Shown: one piece after another, positions 46,000 through 56,005 of the stretch
How the letters are laid out: every line of letters begins with the position of its first letter
Numbering within the stretch: the first letter of the stretch is position 1
Origin: Verpa conica
Taxonomy: Eukaryota; Ascomycota; Pezizomycetes; Pezizales; Morchellaceae
DNA length: 64,000 nt
Direction of reading: 5' to 3'
Assembly: GCA_033030425.1 (NCBI GenBank)
Contig: JAUFSD010000016.1
Span: forward strand, 1,240,001 to 1,304,000
Program-made: the position numbers and the translations under genes
The notes under the pieces: generated by a model
Seen by the model: only the letters and a program-made list of their open reading frames with translations
The model's database searches: none
What the model was told of the DNA's origin: nothing

Positions 46000-48442
46000 A
46001 TGTCTCAGGCGTTGATTAATAAGCATGAAAGTGCAAAGGAAGGTTGGGCTTCATGTGATCCGAGGCTAGAGAAGCTCCTGAAGTTGAGAGGGTTTCAGTA
46101 TAAGGATACAGACTGGGAGTTAAAATATGCGGACCTTGCTGAATCCCATCAAATAATGGAAACAAAAAATAAACGCAAAGCCTCAAAGGGTAAACGTATT
46201 ATTGCAGAGGAGATAAAGTTGAGGCAAAAACTTATCCTTGATTGCTGGGACCAACAGGGAGCGTGTCATTACTGGAATGTACTATGGATAAAGGGTATTC
46301 GTGGGACTCGAGATTTCGATCCTAGGATGCAGCGGGACATCTGGGAGAGTGTGAAAAGATTCATCTCTGATCTATCACCCAGTGATTCAAACATACGAAA
46401 GACGATGGAGGAGTGGAAAGATGAATTAACTCTACGCCTTAGGGATGCTATTGGTATAGAAGGAAATACGTCTGTATGGATGTTCTTAGGTGATCCTGAT
46501 TGGCTTAAAAAGGTGCCACAAGCTTGGGCAGAAGAGCTTCATACTTTATATACCCGATGGCCATTGGATGTTGCAGCCGATGACGCCATTGCAGAGCTAA
46601 GATGGCAAACAGAGCATTTACAAACCAAGGCTATGGATTACGTTGATATATGGAACGAGAACTCCTTGATTGATGAGTTCAGGAATACCCGGACATTGCT
46701 GCGCAGAACGTATCTAGACATGGTGGACCTTTCTTTTCGACACAAGATAATAGAGAAAACCGTTCCTCCGCCATTTTCAGATCTCAGCGAAGAAGAATTT
46801 CGAGTATTTTCGGAAGAGACCATAAAATGTTACCAATGGTTGAAAATAGGAGCAGGAGAATGGCTGAGCTCATGCCTTCAAACGATCGAATTTGATCGTG
46901 TTTGTGAGGGGTATGCATGGCACTTTCTTTGGTATAGTATAGAGTCGGCCGGAGATACATTTATATTAGCGTGGAGTTGCGCGGAGGCATTGGAATTATC
47001 GCTACTGTTGGAAGAAGAGGAAAATGTGAAGAGTTTTAAGGTGTTAGCTCAGGAGTTTATGTTGAAGAGCTTTACGAGAGACTCTAAGCTTGTGGAAGAA
47101 AGGAACAAGGAGAATACTGAGAGTGGGGATGTTAGCCGGGGAGGTTCTAAGAAGAAACAGTCAACCGAGAAAGATGATAGTCTAAAAGAAGTTAAGAAGA
47201 AAGAAGAGGTTGAGAATGATGGAGCAGCCGAGAGTCAACAAGCAGCTGGGAAAAAGGCAGCCAAGGCTGAGGGCGCTAGAGCGGAAGTGGCCGAGATGGA
47301 AGGGATGACGATTGGGAATCATAAGACGGCCTTGCGTATAGGTAGCAGGCTGTTAGGTGATACGAGCACTAAGCACCAAAGTCTTCCTCTAGAGGAGCTG
47401 CAGTATGAACAGGGGCAGGTTATAGGCGCTATAGTTGGGGAAGAAGGGGGAGAGGAGTCAGTTGTTTTGAGGCCAGGTAACCAACATAACATCGTCCTAG
47501 TCGTTGCTGAGGAACAGGGGAAGGGGAAGAATATAGAATCTCTATGGGAAAAAGGTCTGGATAAACGTACGTACCCCTATACTTAAAAAGAAGGATGTAG
47601 CATGTAAGATATTTGCTAATTGGAACCTTCAAGTTGAAATAGAAGAAGAAAGAGTAGCGATCATGGATGGCCTCTCAGCTGATATACTAGGGGATATAGA
47701 GGAAATAGATACTGAAAGCTTCATATGCGCCTCTTCACCTGATCAATGTGTGATGATCACGTATTTGGTAACACTTTGGATTAAAAATCTATTCATGATC
47801 ACTATATCTAATGGTCGAAAGTGGTCGCTACCTTCCTCCCCAGGAAGCGAAGTGACGCGAACGATAGGCCCATACTCTGTCATGGATAACGCTGAACATT
47901 CTATGCGCTTCTTGAGATACTTTATTGAGTTTCTCTTTTTAGAGGAGCTGAATAGTGGAATACCGCACAACTTGGTACAAAAAATACATTCTGAAACAGT
48001 AATTTTCCACCGCCAGATAAATGATGAGTCTTCAGGGAACAAAGATGAGATTAAAGAAGCAGGGTGGAAAACAATCGGCCCTTACTCTGTTTCTGCCACT
48101 CCTAGGCACTTTGAATTTCTCGATATTCTTTCTCGGTTACTTGAGAAAGCAGAAAAAGCAGCGTGTACTCAAAGAGCAAGTGCAGAAGCCAGATCTACAG
48201 TAGGGAGTATTGGATGCAATGAGAGCATATCACCGATCACCGATACAAGTCATATCTCCAAAAACTCTTGCATACCTAGCGTAGAGACAAGTCAACATTT
48301 TACACCACCAGAAAGTCACAAGAATATTTCCAGTAGTACAAGTATAGGGACTTTCTTGCCGGATGAGGTAGGTCAGGCGATAGATTGCTTACAGAGTCAT
48401 CATAAGTATGTAACACCTATGACAAGATTATGGCGGACTTGA
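46000..48442 (+). CDS. Large orphan protein with modular C-terminus
   Basis: Exon 1 is 46000-47566. A donor GTACGT, branch GCTAAT and acceptor at 47642 lead in frame to exon 2 (47643-48442); otherwise the first frame stops at 47586. The N-terminal ~370 residues are helical and Trp-rich (WDQQGACHYWNVLW, CEGYAWHFLWYSIESAG). A charged Lys/Glu/Ala region follows, then a C-terminal region with internal repeats: TRTIGPYSVMDNAEHSMRFL and WKTIGPYSVSATPRHFEFLD. The start is ATG at 46000 (an upstream TTG adds 8 codons). A related helical domain occurs in the gene at 59364 (compare GYAWHFLWYSIE with GYLWSRIEYTIS, and the C-terminal SLWEKGLD with ALWKRYEQ). Function unknown. An alternative intron 48368-48457 could join it to the next frame. 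Confidence 0.6.
47587..47662 (+). other. Probable intron region of the 46000 gene
   Basis: The intron spans 47567-47642 (76 nt), GT-AG, phase 1. If it is not spliced, exons 1 and 2 become two separate genes. Confidence 0.5.
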
Positions 48443-48457
48443 AAAGTGTCCTAATAG

Positions 48458-49108
48458 GTGAATAGGTCTGCGGCGAGTGATATCTCTGAGTTGTGCGAGG
48501 AAGTATATAGCTTACGCGCACTTATTACTATATTGATTGATGGCGATTCCAAGACTAGGAGGAGTGCTATGGAAAGGGGTCATCTAGCAGTCCCGTTTGC
48601 TACTATCAAGACAAATCCGACGGTAGATAGGCCCGGTACTTTGTTAAGAAGGAGATATGAATATACGGTATGTCTCTTCTAGGTTCTCCACCATGATCTT
48701 TAACTAACTATTGTCTGCTTGGTAGGATGAATTACCCGCCTTGAGATTTCTGGGTGAAATAAATGAGGTATTGAGCCCCCGCAGCCCGCAGCCCGCCCCC
48801 AGATTATATAATATGAAATGTCTAGAGACTTAGGCTACCCAATGTTTATAGACGATGGAGATATGAGGTTATCCGCAAAGATTATCATTTGGGCATGGAT
48901 TTATAGGGAGTGGGATAAGTGGCATTTGGTATTTTCAGGACCAGGCCATTATTTCCCTACCAGGAAGAATGAAGCTGTATTGAGTATAGACTCCACTAGT
49001 TCTGGTCCGAGTAGAGGTATGAGGTTTGGATTATCTGAGATTTGCTTGCCCTTCGGGGGTAGCTGTGTGGATTATCCATTAACAGTAAGAGCTTGGGTAT
49101 ACGCTTAG
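48458..49108 (+). CDS. Degenerate or continuing module of the orphan gene
   Basis: Two frames continue the repeat pattern of the preceding gene: LLRRRYEYT joined across a clean intron (GTATGT...TTGGTAG, about 48669-48725) to DELPALRFLGEINE, and further on KIIIWAWIYREWDKWHLVFS, which resembles VTLWIKNLFMITISNGRKW of the upstream module. I could not find a phase-consistent join between the second and third pieces. It may be the 3' end of the 46000 gene, or a decaying extra module. Confidence 0.4.
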
Positions 49109-49380
49109 TTGTTATGATTAGAATACGATGATAAGGAATAGCATTAAGAAGTCTTTCTTTAAGCTATGGAGATGTTCACTAGCTACGAAGTAGAGAGAGA
49201 TCAAGTGTATGTAAAAAGGTTATCATGCTTATAGTCTTCGGTGACCACAGCTTTTAAGCCTGTAAGGCGATACTCCGATGATGGAAAAGGCTTAGTTGGA
49301 TTGGGTTAGGAATAAAGAGTGCTTTTTATATGGATCTACAAACTAGAATCATGTCGTATCCTATTTGATAGGGCGGCAAA

Positions 49381-49785
49381 TGAATGAATTAACGGTAAAG
49401 GTCTAAAATGACTCACCCGGGTCGGTTCATGCTGCAGAATGACCCATATTTTAAAATGACACATCTATGGTAATAGTAAGAAAAAAACCGTGAACTGCAT
49501 CTCTAAACTCCTACATCAATCCAAATAGTTGTCTTTGCAGTGTACTTCTACTTGTACTAGGCCCTAAAAGCACCATATCTTAGTACCACTAGAGGTAGTG
49601 AAGTTGATACTATGGTGGGATGTTGATGGATAGTAGGATGTTGAGTAGTCAGTGATCACAGTGGTGGGGTAACCGTGGGTGTGTTATTTTAGAATATGGG
49701 TCATTCTGCAACATGAACCGGCCCGGGTGGGTCATTTTAGACCTTTGCCGATGAATTAATTACAAATCCATAGAGCCCCCGGCTA
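49381..49785 (-). mobile_element. Short insertion, copy G, split by a MITE
   Basis: The left piece TGAATGAATTAA (49381-49392) and right piece ATGAATTAATTAC...CCATAGAG (from 49751) together rebuild the short insertion family once the MITE and its duplicated 9 bp are removed. Flanking direct repeats are weak (GGCAAA/GGCTAA), so this copy is probably old. Confidence 0.55.
49393..49750. mobile_element. MITE with ~70-bp terminal inverted repeats
   Basis: Left end CGGTAAAGGTCTAAAATGAC and the reverse complement of the right end CGGCAAAGGTCTAAAATGAC match over about 70 bp with six differences. The element is 358 bp, non-coding, and flanked by perfect 9-bp duplications ATGAATTAA (49384-49392, 49751-49759). 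Long inverted repeats and 9-bp duplications are typical of Mutator-like elements. No transposase is present, so any movement would need one in trans. Confidence 0.88.
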
Positions 49786-50109
49786 AGGTATTCGATCAAC
49801 ACAAAAAAATAAAACCCAACAAAATAGTAACAATAAGGCAAGGAAGGCAAGATAAATAAGCTAGGAGCAAAAAATGTTCTAAAGTAGCTGTAAATCAAAA
49901 TACAAACCAAAAGCAAAAATGTAGTTTACTTGCTCTCCTAATCCTGACCCTGCTCCTATATTGGTAGAACCGTTACTCTAGTAATGGGAGGTGTGTTTTA
50001 TTCTCGTACTGGGGAAAGGTCCCAGCTAGATAAATATACGTTTTATTTCCAATTTTCTCCCCGGAACCCGAAGGAAAAAGAAGTAAAGAAGTAGTAGATT
50101 TCTTTTACT

Positions 50110-50898
50110 CTAATCAGCCATAGGGATTAACCAATCTGGCTTAGGGAACCAGGTCAGTTTCTCTCCAACCCCCGGCCACGACAGCTCCGACACAGGTTTC
50201 GACGAAACAGCTTTATCGCTGGTAATCGTCTCACAAAATTCACCATCACTAAGCTTCAGAGTCATTAACTCCCCGCTACGCCTATTGCCGCACAATGCAA
50301 TAAAGACATCTCGAAACATAGTGTCACCACAGATATAATGCATCGTATACCAGCCCGCCCTATTAATTATAATCTTCACCATATAATGAAAATGACCCCC
50401 TGAATTCTTAGCACAAGATCTGTCCTTATCCATTGCCGCTAGTAGGGCAGAAAGTCTATTAAAGACCGATGACCTCACTGGCGCAAGCTGCGTCTCATAA
50501 AACGCATGAATCATCATCGGTAAACAGCCCGGCAGATCAACATCTGACTCAAACCCAGGGAGTTCATAGAGATACCACTGTGAGCACCCAAGCACGCTCC
50601 TGAATATAAATATACAGTTGAGTTCTTTGACTTCAATCTCGATGATATCGATGGTGGGCTCGATGATAGGTGCCATGAACAAGCAAACTTGAACCCATAC
50701 TCTGATGCCGTGGTCGTCTAGCTGCTCTTTCGTTTCGCTTTCGAGAGATTTATCCCAGGCGTTTTGGTATTGTGGGAGGTAGGTTTCAGTGTCATCGGGA
50801 TTGATGAGGTAGACACGGTTGTTCCTGTAGACGATAAGGCGGATAGGTTTCTGGTATGCTGGGGGGAGCTCTAAGCTGGAAGGGTTTTTAGATGCCAT
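50110..50898 (-). CDS. Hypothetical protein
   Basis: Single exon, 262 residues starting MASKNPSSLELPPAYQKPIR. Mixed alpha/beta character with regularly spaced hydrophobic strands (IRLIVYRNNRVYLINPDD, WVQVCLFMAPIIEPTIDIIE, NCIFIFRSVLGC). No signal peptide or membrane helix. The C-terminus ends with WPGVGEKLTWFPKPDWLIP. Well-balanced composition supports a real gene; family not recognised. Confidence 0.6.
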   Translation of the reverse strand: MASKNPSSLELPPAYQKPIRLIVYRNNRVYLINPDDTETYLPQYQNAWDKSLESETKEQLDDHGIRVWVQVCLFMAPIIEPTIDIIEIEVKELNCIFIFRSVLGCSQWYLYELPGFESDVDLPGCLPMMIHAFYETQLAPVRSSVFNRLSALLAAMDKDRSCAKNSGGHFHYMVKIIINRAGWYTMHYICGDTMFRDVFIALCGNRRSGELMTLKLSDGEFCETITSDKAVSSKPVSELSWPGVGEKLTWFPKPDWLIPMAD

Positions 50899-51631
50899 TA
50901 GGATGAATTTGGGATTGGTAGAGGAACGAAAAGTGATGCTTATGATGACTGGGGTTATTTCGAATTACTTTAGGAGTTCGGTGATGAAATATCATAAGAG
51001 AATGACTTTAGCCTGACATAGGTACCATGAGTCCACGTGTTTCCATGGTCTACCTGAGAGCTAGAGCTATAATGAATGAATGAATTTATCATAAGTACAT
51101 GCAGAGCTAGAGCTACATGTAATAAGTAAATCCCACACATATATTAACACATAAGTGATGAGCCATCTTCACCTAACCCTAATTCAAGTGAACCTCAGAC
51201 TGATCAGAATTCATGCGAGGTAGGGGCCATGCTTAATATTTAAGAACTAGAGATTGATTTTTGTTTATTTTATTTGTAAGACTGATAGTATGATATGCGG
51301 GTTGATCCCTTTTGAATGGATAATAGATTCAGGGGTACGCATTATTGATAAAGTACTGGATGGATCTACTGAAAATATTCTATTAAATTCCCAGCCGAGT
51401 AGTTCCAGTGCTATTCTAAACAATAACAAGAGTGGCCAGGTACGTCATAAACACCTTACTGCCTGATATCAAAACATCCACTCTAAGCAGTAAACCTCTT
51501 TACTACACTAACTAAATCCTTTGTGAGTGAGTTCATATCTGATACTCACTACTCCTTGCCGTACGTACTGTCATCCTCAGCCAAAAATAATAAACCCACT
51601 ACTCTTAAACCTGCATAAGCGAAACTCGAAC
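50899..51631. other. Intergenic
   Basis: Short insertion copy F lies at 51057-51115. A single CCTAACCCTAA stands near 51,173. No gene supported. Confidence 0.55.
51057..51115 (-). mobile_element. Short insertion, copy F, with perfect 13-bp direct repeats
   Basis: Insert 51070-51102 (33 bp) is TAA, (TGAA)3, then TTTATCATAAGTACATGC. Perfect 13-bp direct repeats AGAGCTAGAGCTA flank it (51057-51069 and 51103-51115). Confidence 0.78.
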
Positions 51632-52192
51632 CTAAATTGTAAATCGTCTAGAGCACTCCGCGAGCCTCCCTTCACAAGAAAGACACCTTTTATGTCTCCC
51701 TCTACCCCACACGCTTGCCCAGCACTTTCCCTTGATAATCTCCCTCTTCGCATCCTCATTCTCAGAGAAATACTCTCCCCCATGCAAACCATCCTTGTTC
51801 CTTGCCACAACTTCTCCCTGGTACTTATACGCCCCCAATGCCGCCACAGCCTCCTTCTCGGTCTGGAAAACAACATAAGAGTTAAACTCACCAATCGGGA
51901 CTAAGTAGCCTTTTTCACCACTCGAGAATTTATAAGCCCCTATCCTCCCATGCTCTGATTCGATACCAGTGGCTCTGAACGTGCGGCCAGCAGGTATGAT
52001 CCATGCAGATGTATCTGGTACTAATCCATGTGGCGTTTGGCCCCGTGAGGTGCGGGAATTGGGAATATTAGGCCGCTTATTTTCGTTGCGGTGCAGACTT
52101 GCTCCGGGTAGGTTTGTTAATCCTATATTCATTTCTGGTATTTGTACTGTTTGAAGAGCGGGTATACTCGGCTGGGTCTCTTGTAAGCCCAT
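51632..52192 (-). CDS. Hypothetical protein
   Basis: Frame of 186 residues from ATG at 52192 (MGLQETQPSIPALQTVQIPE). The first 80 residues are Pro/Asn/Arg-rich and probably disordered; the middle (GAYKFSSGEKGYLVPIGEFN, then SYVVFQTEKEAVAALGAYKY) looks like a small folded domain with alternating strands and a helix. The C-terminal 40 residues change character (WGRGRHKRCLSCEGRLAECS) and could be past a missed intron. No family recognised. Confidence 0.45.
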   Translation of the reverse strand: MGLQETQPSIPALQTVQIPEMNIGLTNLPGASLHRNENKRPNIPNSRTSRGQTPHGLVPDTSAWIIPAGRTFRATGIESEHGRIGAYKFSSGEKGYLVPIGEFNSYVVFQTEKEAVAALGAYKYQGEVVARNKDGLHGGEYFSENEDAKREIIKGKCWASVWGRGRHKRCLSCEGRLAECSRRFTI

Positions 52193-52827
52193 ACTGGATA
52201 TCTAACTCTGGAGTTCTGGATACGGGGAGTGGGGGTGGTTCAGGGCAGGGCAGTGGGTAAATATAGTCCAATGCACAGGCCAGATATGTTAAACTAGTGT
52301 TGGCCCGAGATATTGAACACTTATACACAAAGCTCAGTTGTACGATAATATTTGACTATCTTGTCTTATTTTCAACTTACGGTACTGTAAATAAGGACTG
52401 TAAATGCGAATCGGGATAATCTATACAAATTCCTAGAAAAGAGATTATCAAACCTGTCAAGACGGGATTATTCCTCACAGACGCATCAGGTATGTAGCAT
52501 TGTAGATACGTTAGCCCAATATATCAGCGCCAGTTTATATTATACGCAGGCATGATAAAACCTACTTACTCTACCTCGTCTCGGGAATTCTCTTCATCCC
52601 CCGGCAGTGCCAAGGACAGGGTCGGATATCGTATGCCCTAGCCACTGTTACCTAAATAGGCTTTATGAATATCTATGTTTCATAAAGTAGGGACTATTTG
52701 GTACGAGCGAGATTTATTAGAGCAGAAGTTTCTATCCGGGGGCCTATTTTTTAAAGTATATATTTGAGCTAGTATCTGTTCCGTCATGTCATCCAACTTA
52801 TTTCGCACTATCCCAATTGACATGCTT
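52193..52827. other. Intergenic
   Basis: No gene seen. Confidence 0.5.
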
Positions 52828-55033
52828 TCACTCTATGATGTCTCCCCCATGGCAATCTCCAACAACCTCGAATAACACCGAGACCTTACAACGTCTCTCC
52901 TCCACAATTCCCATAACTGTGTTCCAATCCCAGTCTCGATGCTCCGCCATCACCCCAATTTCCACACAATCGCCCATAATGTATACCCTCAATTTCATGA
53001 TACCCATGTTTCTATCCAATTTGTGCTTCTCGTATAGCATTATGATGAATTCATCCAAGGTTGGGGCCTGTGAAGGATAGTAAAGTATGTAGTTGGACTT
53101 AGTGCCGCCCTTCGGTTCAAAGATTGCCGTTGCGAAGGTAAAAGTCGGGCCGGGCGCGTAGATGGAAGTTGGAAGTCTCTTTGAGATCGTGCCTGTGGCG
53201 TGGATAGCTGATAGTTGCACATCCGGCGCCTGGGGGATAGATGTCTCGATGATTAAATATTCGCCATCAGACCTAGTGTATATATGGGGTTCCTCTATAA
53301 CTCCTACAGCGTTTAAATCGTTTTTTTCAGAAAGGACTTTTGTAGAGTTATCAATCCCAATACTATTAGACATAAGACCTACACCCTCTGTTGGATCTTT
53401 GGCTGGGATGTTGATGAGGTCCTTATCCTTTTCTGACACCCCAAGTACCCGTGTTACCACAGCAGAGATACCTCCAGTGAGTATAGAGATCATCGCCGGC
53501 TGTTGCTGGGGATTGTCGTTAATCTCGCTATAGGTCTGCTGTGATACAGGGGTATAAATGGTCGCAGGTACGCCGTTGGTCCCGTGGACAATCTCTGGTT
53601 GGGCCCCAGGTTGAGATGTGACTGTATTATTCGCCTGAATTATGTCATCACTAGTTGCATCTGGAACTAGGGCTATGATACCTAATTCTTGGTGCCCACA
53701 AGAGAGTTGCTTAGGGCCTTGGTTGCCCTCCACATCCACATCTCTTCTACTCGCATCAAATCCTTCTCGGGGGGTTCTTATAGGGGTCCCTTTCAAGGAA
53801 GAGAATGGCGGCACTGGTGGGGGTAGAGGCTGCTCAGAAGACCTATCGTTTGATTTACTGTCGGAGGTCTGCTCTATCATGGGCCCCGGCACTAGACAGC
53901 TAGTGATAATTGCAAGGGGGCTTGTAGATGCTGTTTCCTCAGTGGCCCCCTCCGCCGCAGTTGGATTATCTATAGATGGAGATATAGAAATCTCAGGGTA
54001 AGCTTTCTGGCGTTTTGCAGGTGGTTGCTCCTGGCTGAGCGTTGAATCCACACCGACCATAGCAGCGAATCGCATCTCCTCAGCCGATGCGGCAGGATAT
54101 TCAGATAATTCAGCTAGGCTGAGGCCCCTCGGAGGCCAAGAGAATATAGCAGCAGACGCCTTATCCCAATCTCCACCTTCAATAGTAGGCCAATGAGAGG
54201 ATTCGTTGCTACACTCAATGTCTTCCATTATTCCATCCTCTCTATCGGCAGGAGACCCCAAGTTTGAGTATTTCTCTCTAGATATCGACCTTCCACGCTT
54301 TTTGGTAAGAGTAGAGATACCTGGAGGAGTAAACAGGTCTGCGTCAATAGGCCCTTCGCTGGTTCTACCTGCTTCCCCAAATGGTAGCCCATCACTACCG
54401 GTGTCGACGGCAGACACTTCAATTGAGGCATCTTGGAGGTTATCTATGCTTTCCGATTCCATCCGCTGTGTGGAATCCGCGTAGAGTCTTTTCTTCTCAT
54501 TAAGCCTCCATATGGCCTTCCTTACCTTATCAATTGGGGCCTCTATTTTAGAATTTAAATAATCCTCTACACACCCGACCGGTACGGTCGGAGCACTAGA
54601 GGAGCTGGTGAGTGCACCTGTCGAATGAGCTAGTTTCAGCCTTTCTTTTCTTGCCACGGTTACGACCGCAGTACGAAATACTTGACGGATACTGCACAAT
54701 ATTGACGGTCAGTTTTGCGTCTCCCATTATCTGTGGAAGCGCAGGTCATACTGACGTTGTAATGTGTTTGGCAAAATGGACTTGGTCTCTTTTGCTGGTA
54801 CACCAGTAACGGGCACGAATGGGCCCTTCGAGATATGCATCAAACCAATCCTCCCAAAGCTGCCCATGTTTGGCAAGGCCTTCAAGACCAATAATATTCT
54901 CCTGTGCAACAATGTCGGTATTCACTTGGCTTAGAACATCTTCCCACTCATCGTGGGTGAGATCACACTTTGACCAAGGATTTCCCTCTGAATGAGGATG
55001 ATTTCCTCGCCTTCCACGAGGCATGTATGGCAA
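52828..55033 (-). CDS. Large orphan protein with disordered middle
   Basis: Two exons, 55033-54756 and 54691-52828, about 713 residues. The 64-nt intron has donor GTCAGT and acceptor GTGCAG and is the only join I find that keeps frame: HIT|T then IRQVFRTAVVTVARKERLKL. The N-terminus is basic (MPRGRRGNHPHSEGN) followed by an acidic helical region (THDEWEDVLSQVNTDIVAQE). The middle 400 residues are Ser/Pro/Glu-rich, without domains. The last ~120 residues look folded (PTFTFATAIFEPKGGTKS, EFIIMLYEKHKLDRNMGIMK, LRVYIMGDCVEIGVMAEHRD). No homologue recognised. Confidence 0.6.
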
Positions 55034-56005
55034 TTATTTGTTGGTAGCTTAGCAACTGGGCGTGAGTGGAGAATGATGATTCCTTTGAATGTTTTTAGAC
55101 GGAGTAGGGGGCTGTGGAAAGAAACGGGACACTATGCCAAGACAAATCTCCATCGAGAGCCAGGGTTCTTTGAGGTTCCAGAGAGAAGGCCAAAACACAT
55201 CCAGTACATATTCTGTCTTAATTGAAGTTCTGCCAATATTGATATAGAATAAAGTGTGATGGAAATAACCGCCTAGAAAGGGTTCAATCCCACGGCGCTG
55301 CTAGATAGGTTATTTAGAGGTTAAATTGAGAATTATTGATAATTTCTATAATAGCAGCCTTTTTTGTAGATTATACTCTCTCAACCACAAAAATCTCTAT
55401 AATTACTCCCTAGACTACTCATTCTCTCATAATTTTGTATGACCTGAAATGGCCGGGTGACTGTCACCGGCAGAAGTAGTTTTCCGAGTTAGGGAGCATC
55501 CACAGGCTCCTATGGGTCCAGTATGTCATGGAATTGTAATATTAATGTTTTAGACAGGTACCAAATGTATCTGCTTGTGGTGGTGTACCCTAGTTGATCC
55601 TACGTATGGTAAATAGAAAGCACGATAGTCTATTGCTGCCCTAGGGGCGTACTCCTACTCCTATATATCCCCACATCGGGCCGTGGTCGGCCCGCTGTGG
55701 GAGGTCTCGCCGAAATTTCAAGGTGAAGATCTGGGCTATTTAGGAAGATCTACAACACTACGGCAGAGATAGTCTGTCGAGTGATAAATTATGATTGAAC
55801 ATACCCCACTAGCTTATTCCGTACACGTACGTCTCTCTCAGGACAACGTCAGGTAACAAACAACACTAAATATATGCCGACTCCCATCCCATTTCCAAAG
55901 ATTTCTATGAATGCCAATGAGTCCGTATACCTAAATTTATAAATCGCTAAATCATTGCATGCTGGGAGAGATACTTTCTACTATCACTGAACAAATCCTG
56001 CCTCA
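55034..56005. other. Divergent spacer
   Basis: Upstream of both the 55033 (minus) and 56006 (plus) genes, so it should hold two promoters. A one-mismatch bipartite motif is at 55778-55794. Confidence 0.5.

Larger units (their letters stand above)
49109..50109. other. Intergenic, MITE-bearing
   Basis: Contains the 358-bp MITE (49393-49750) set inside an interrupted short insertion. No gene. Confidence 0.6.

Noticed and set aside
51527..51904. 125-codon plus frame
   Set aside because: Antisense to the 51632 gene; composition is non-protein-like.
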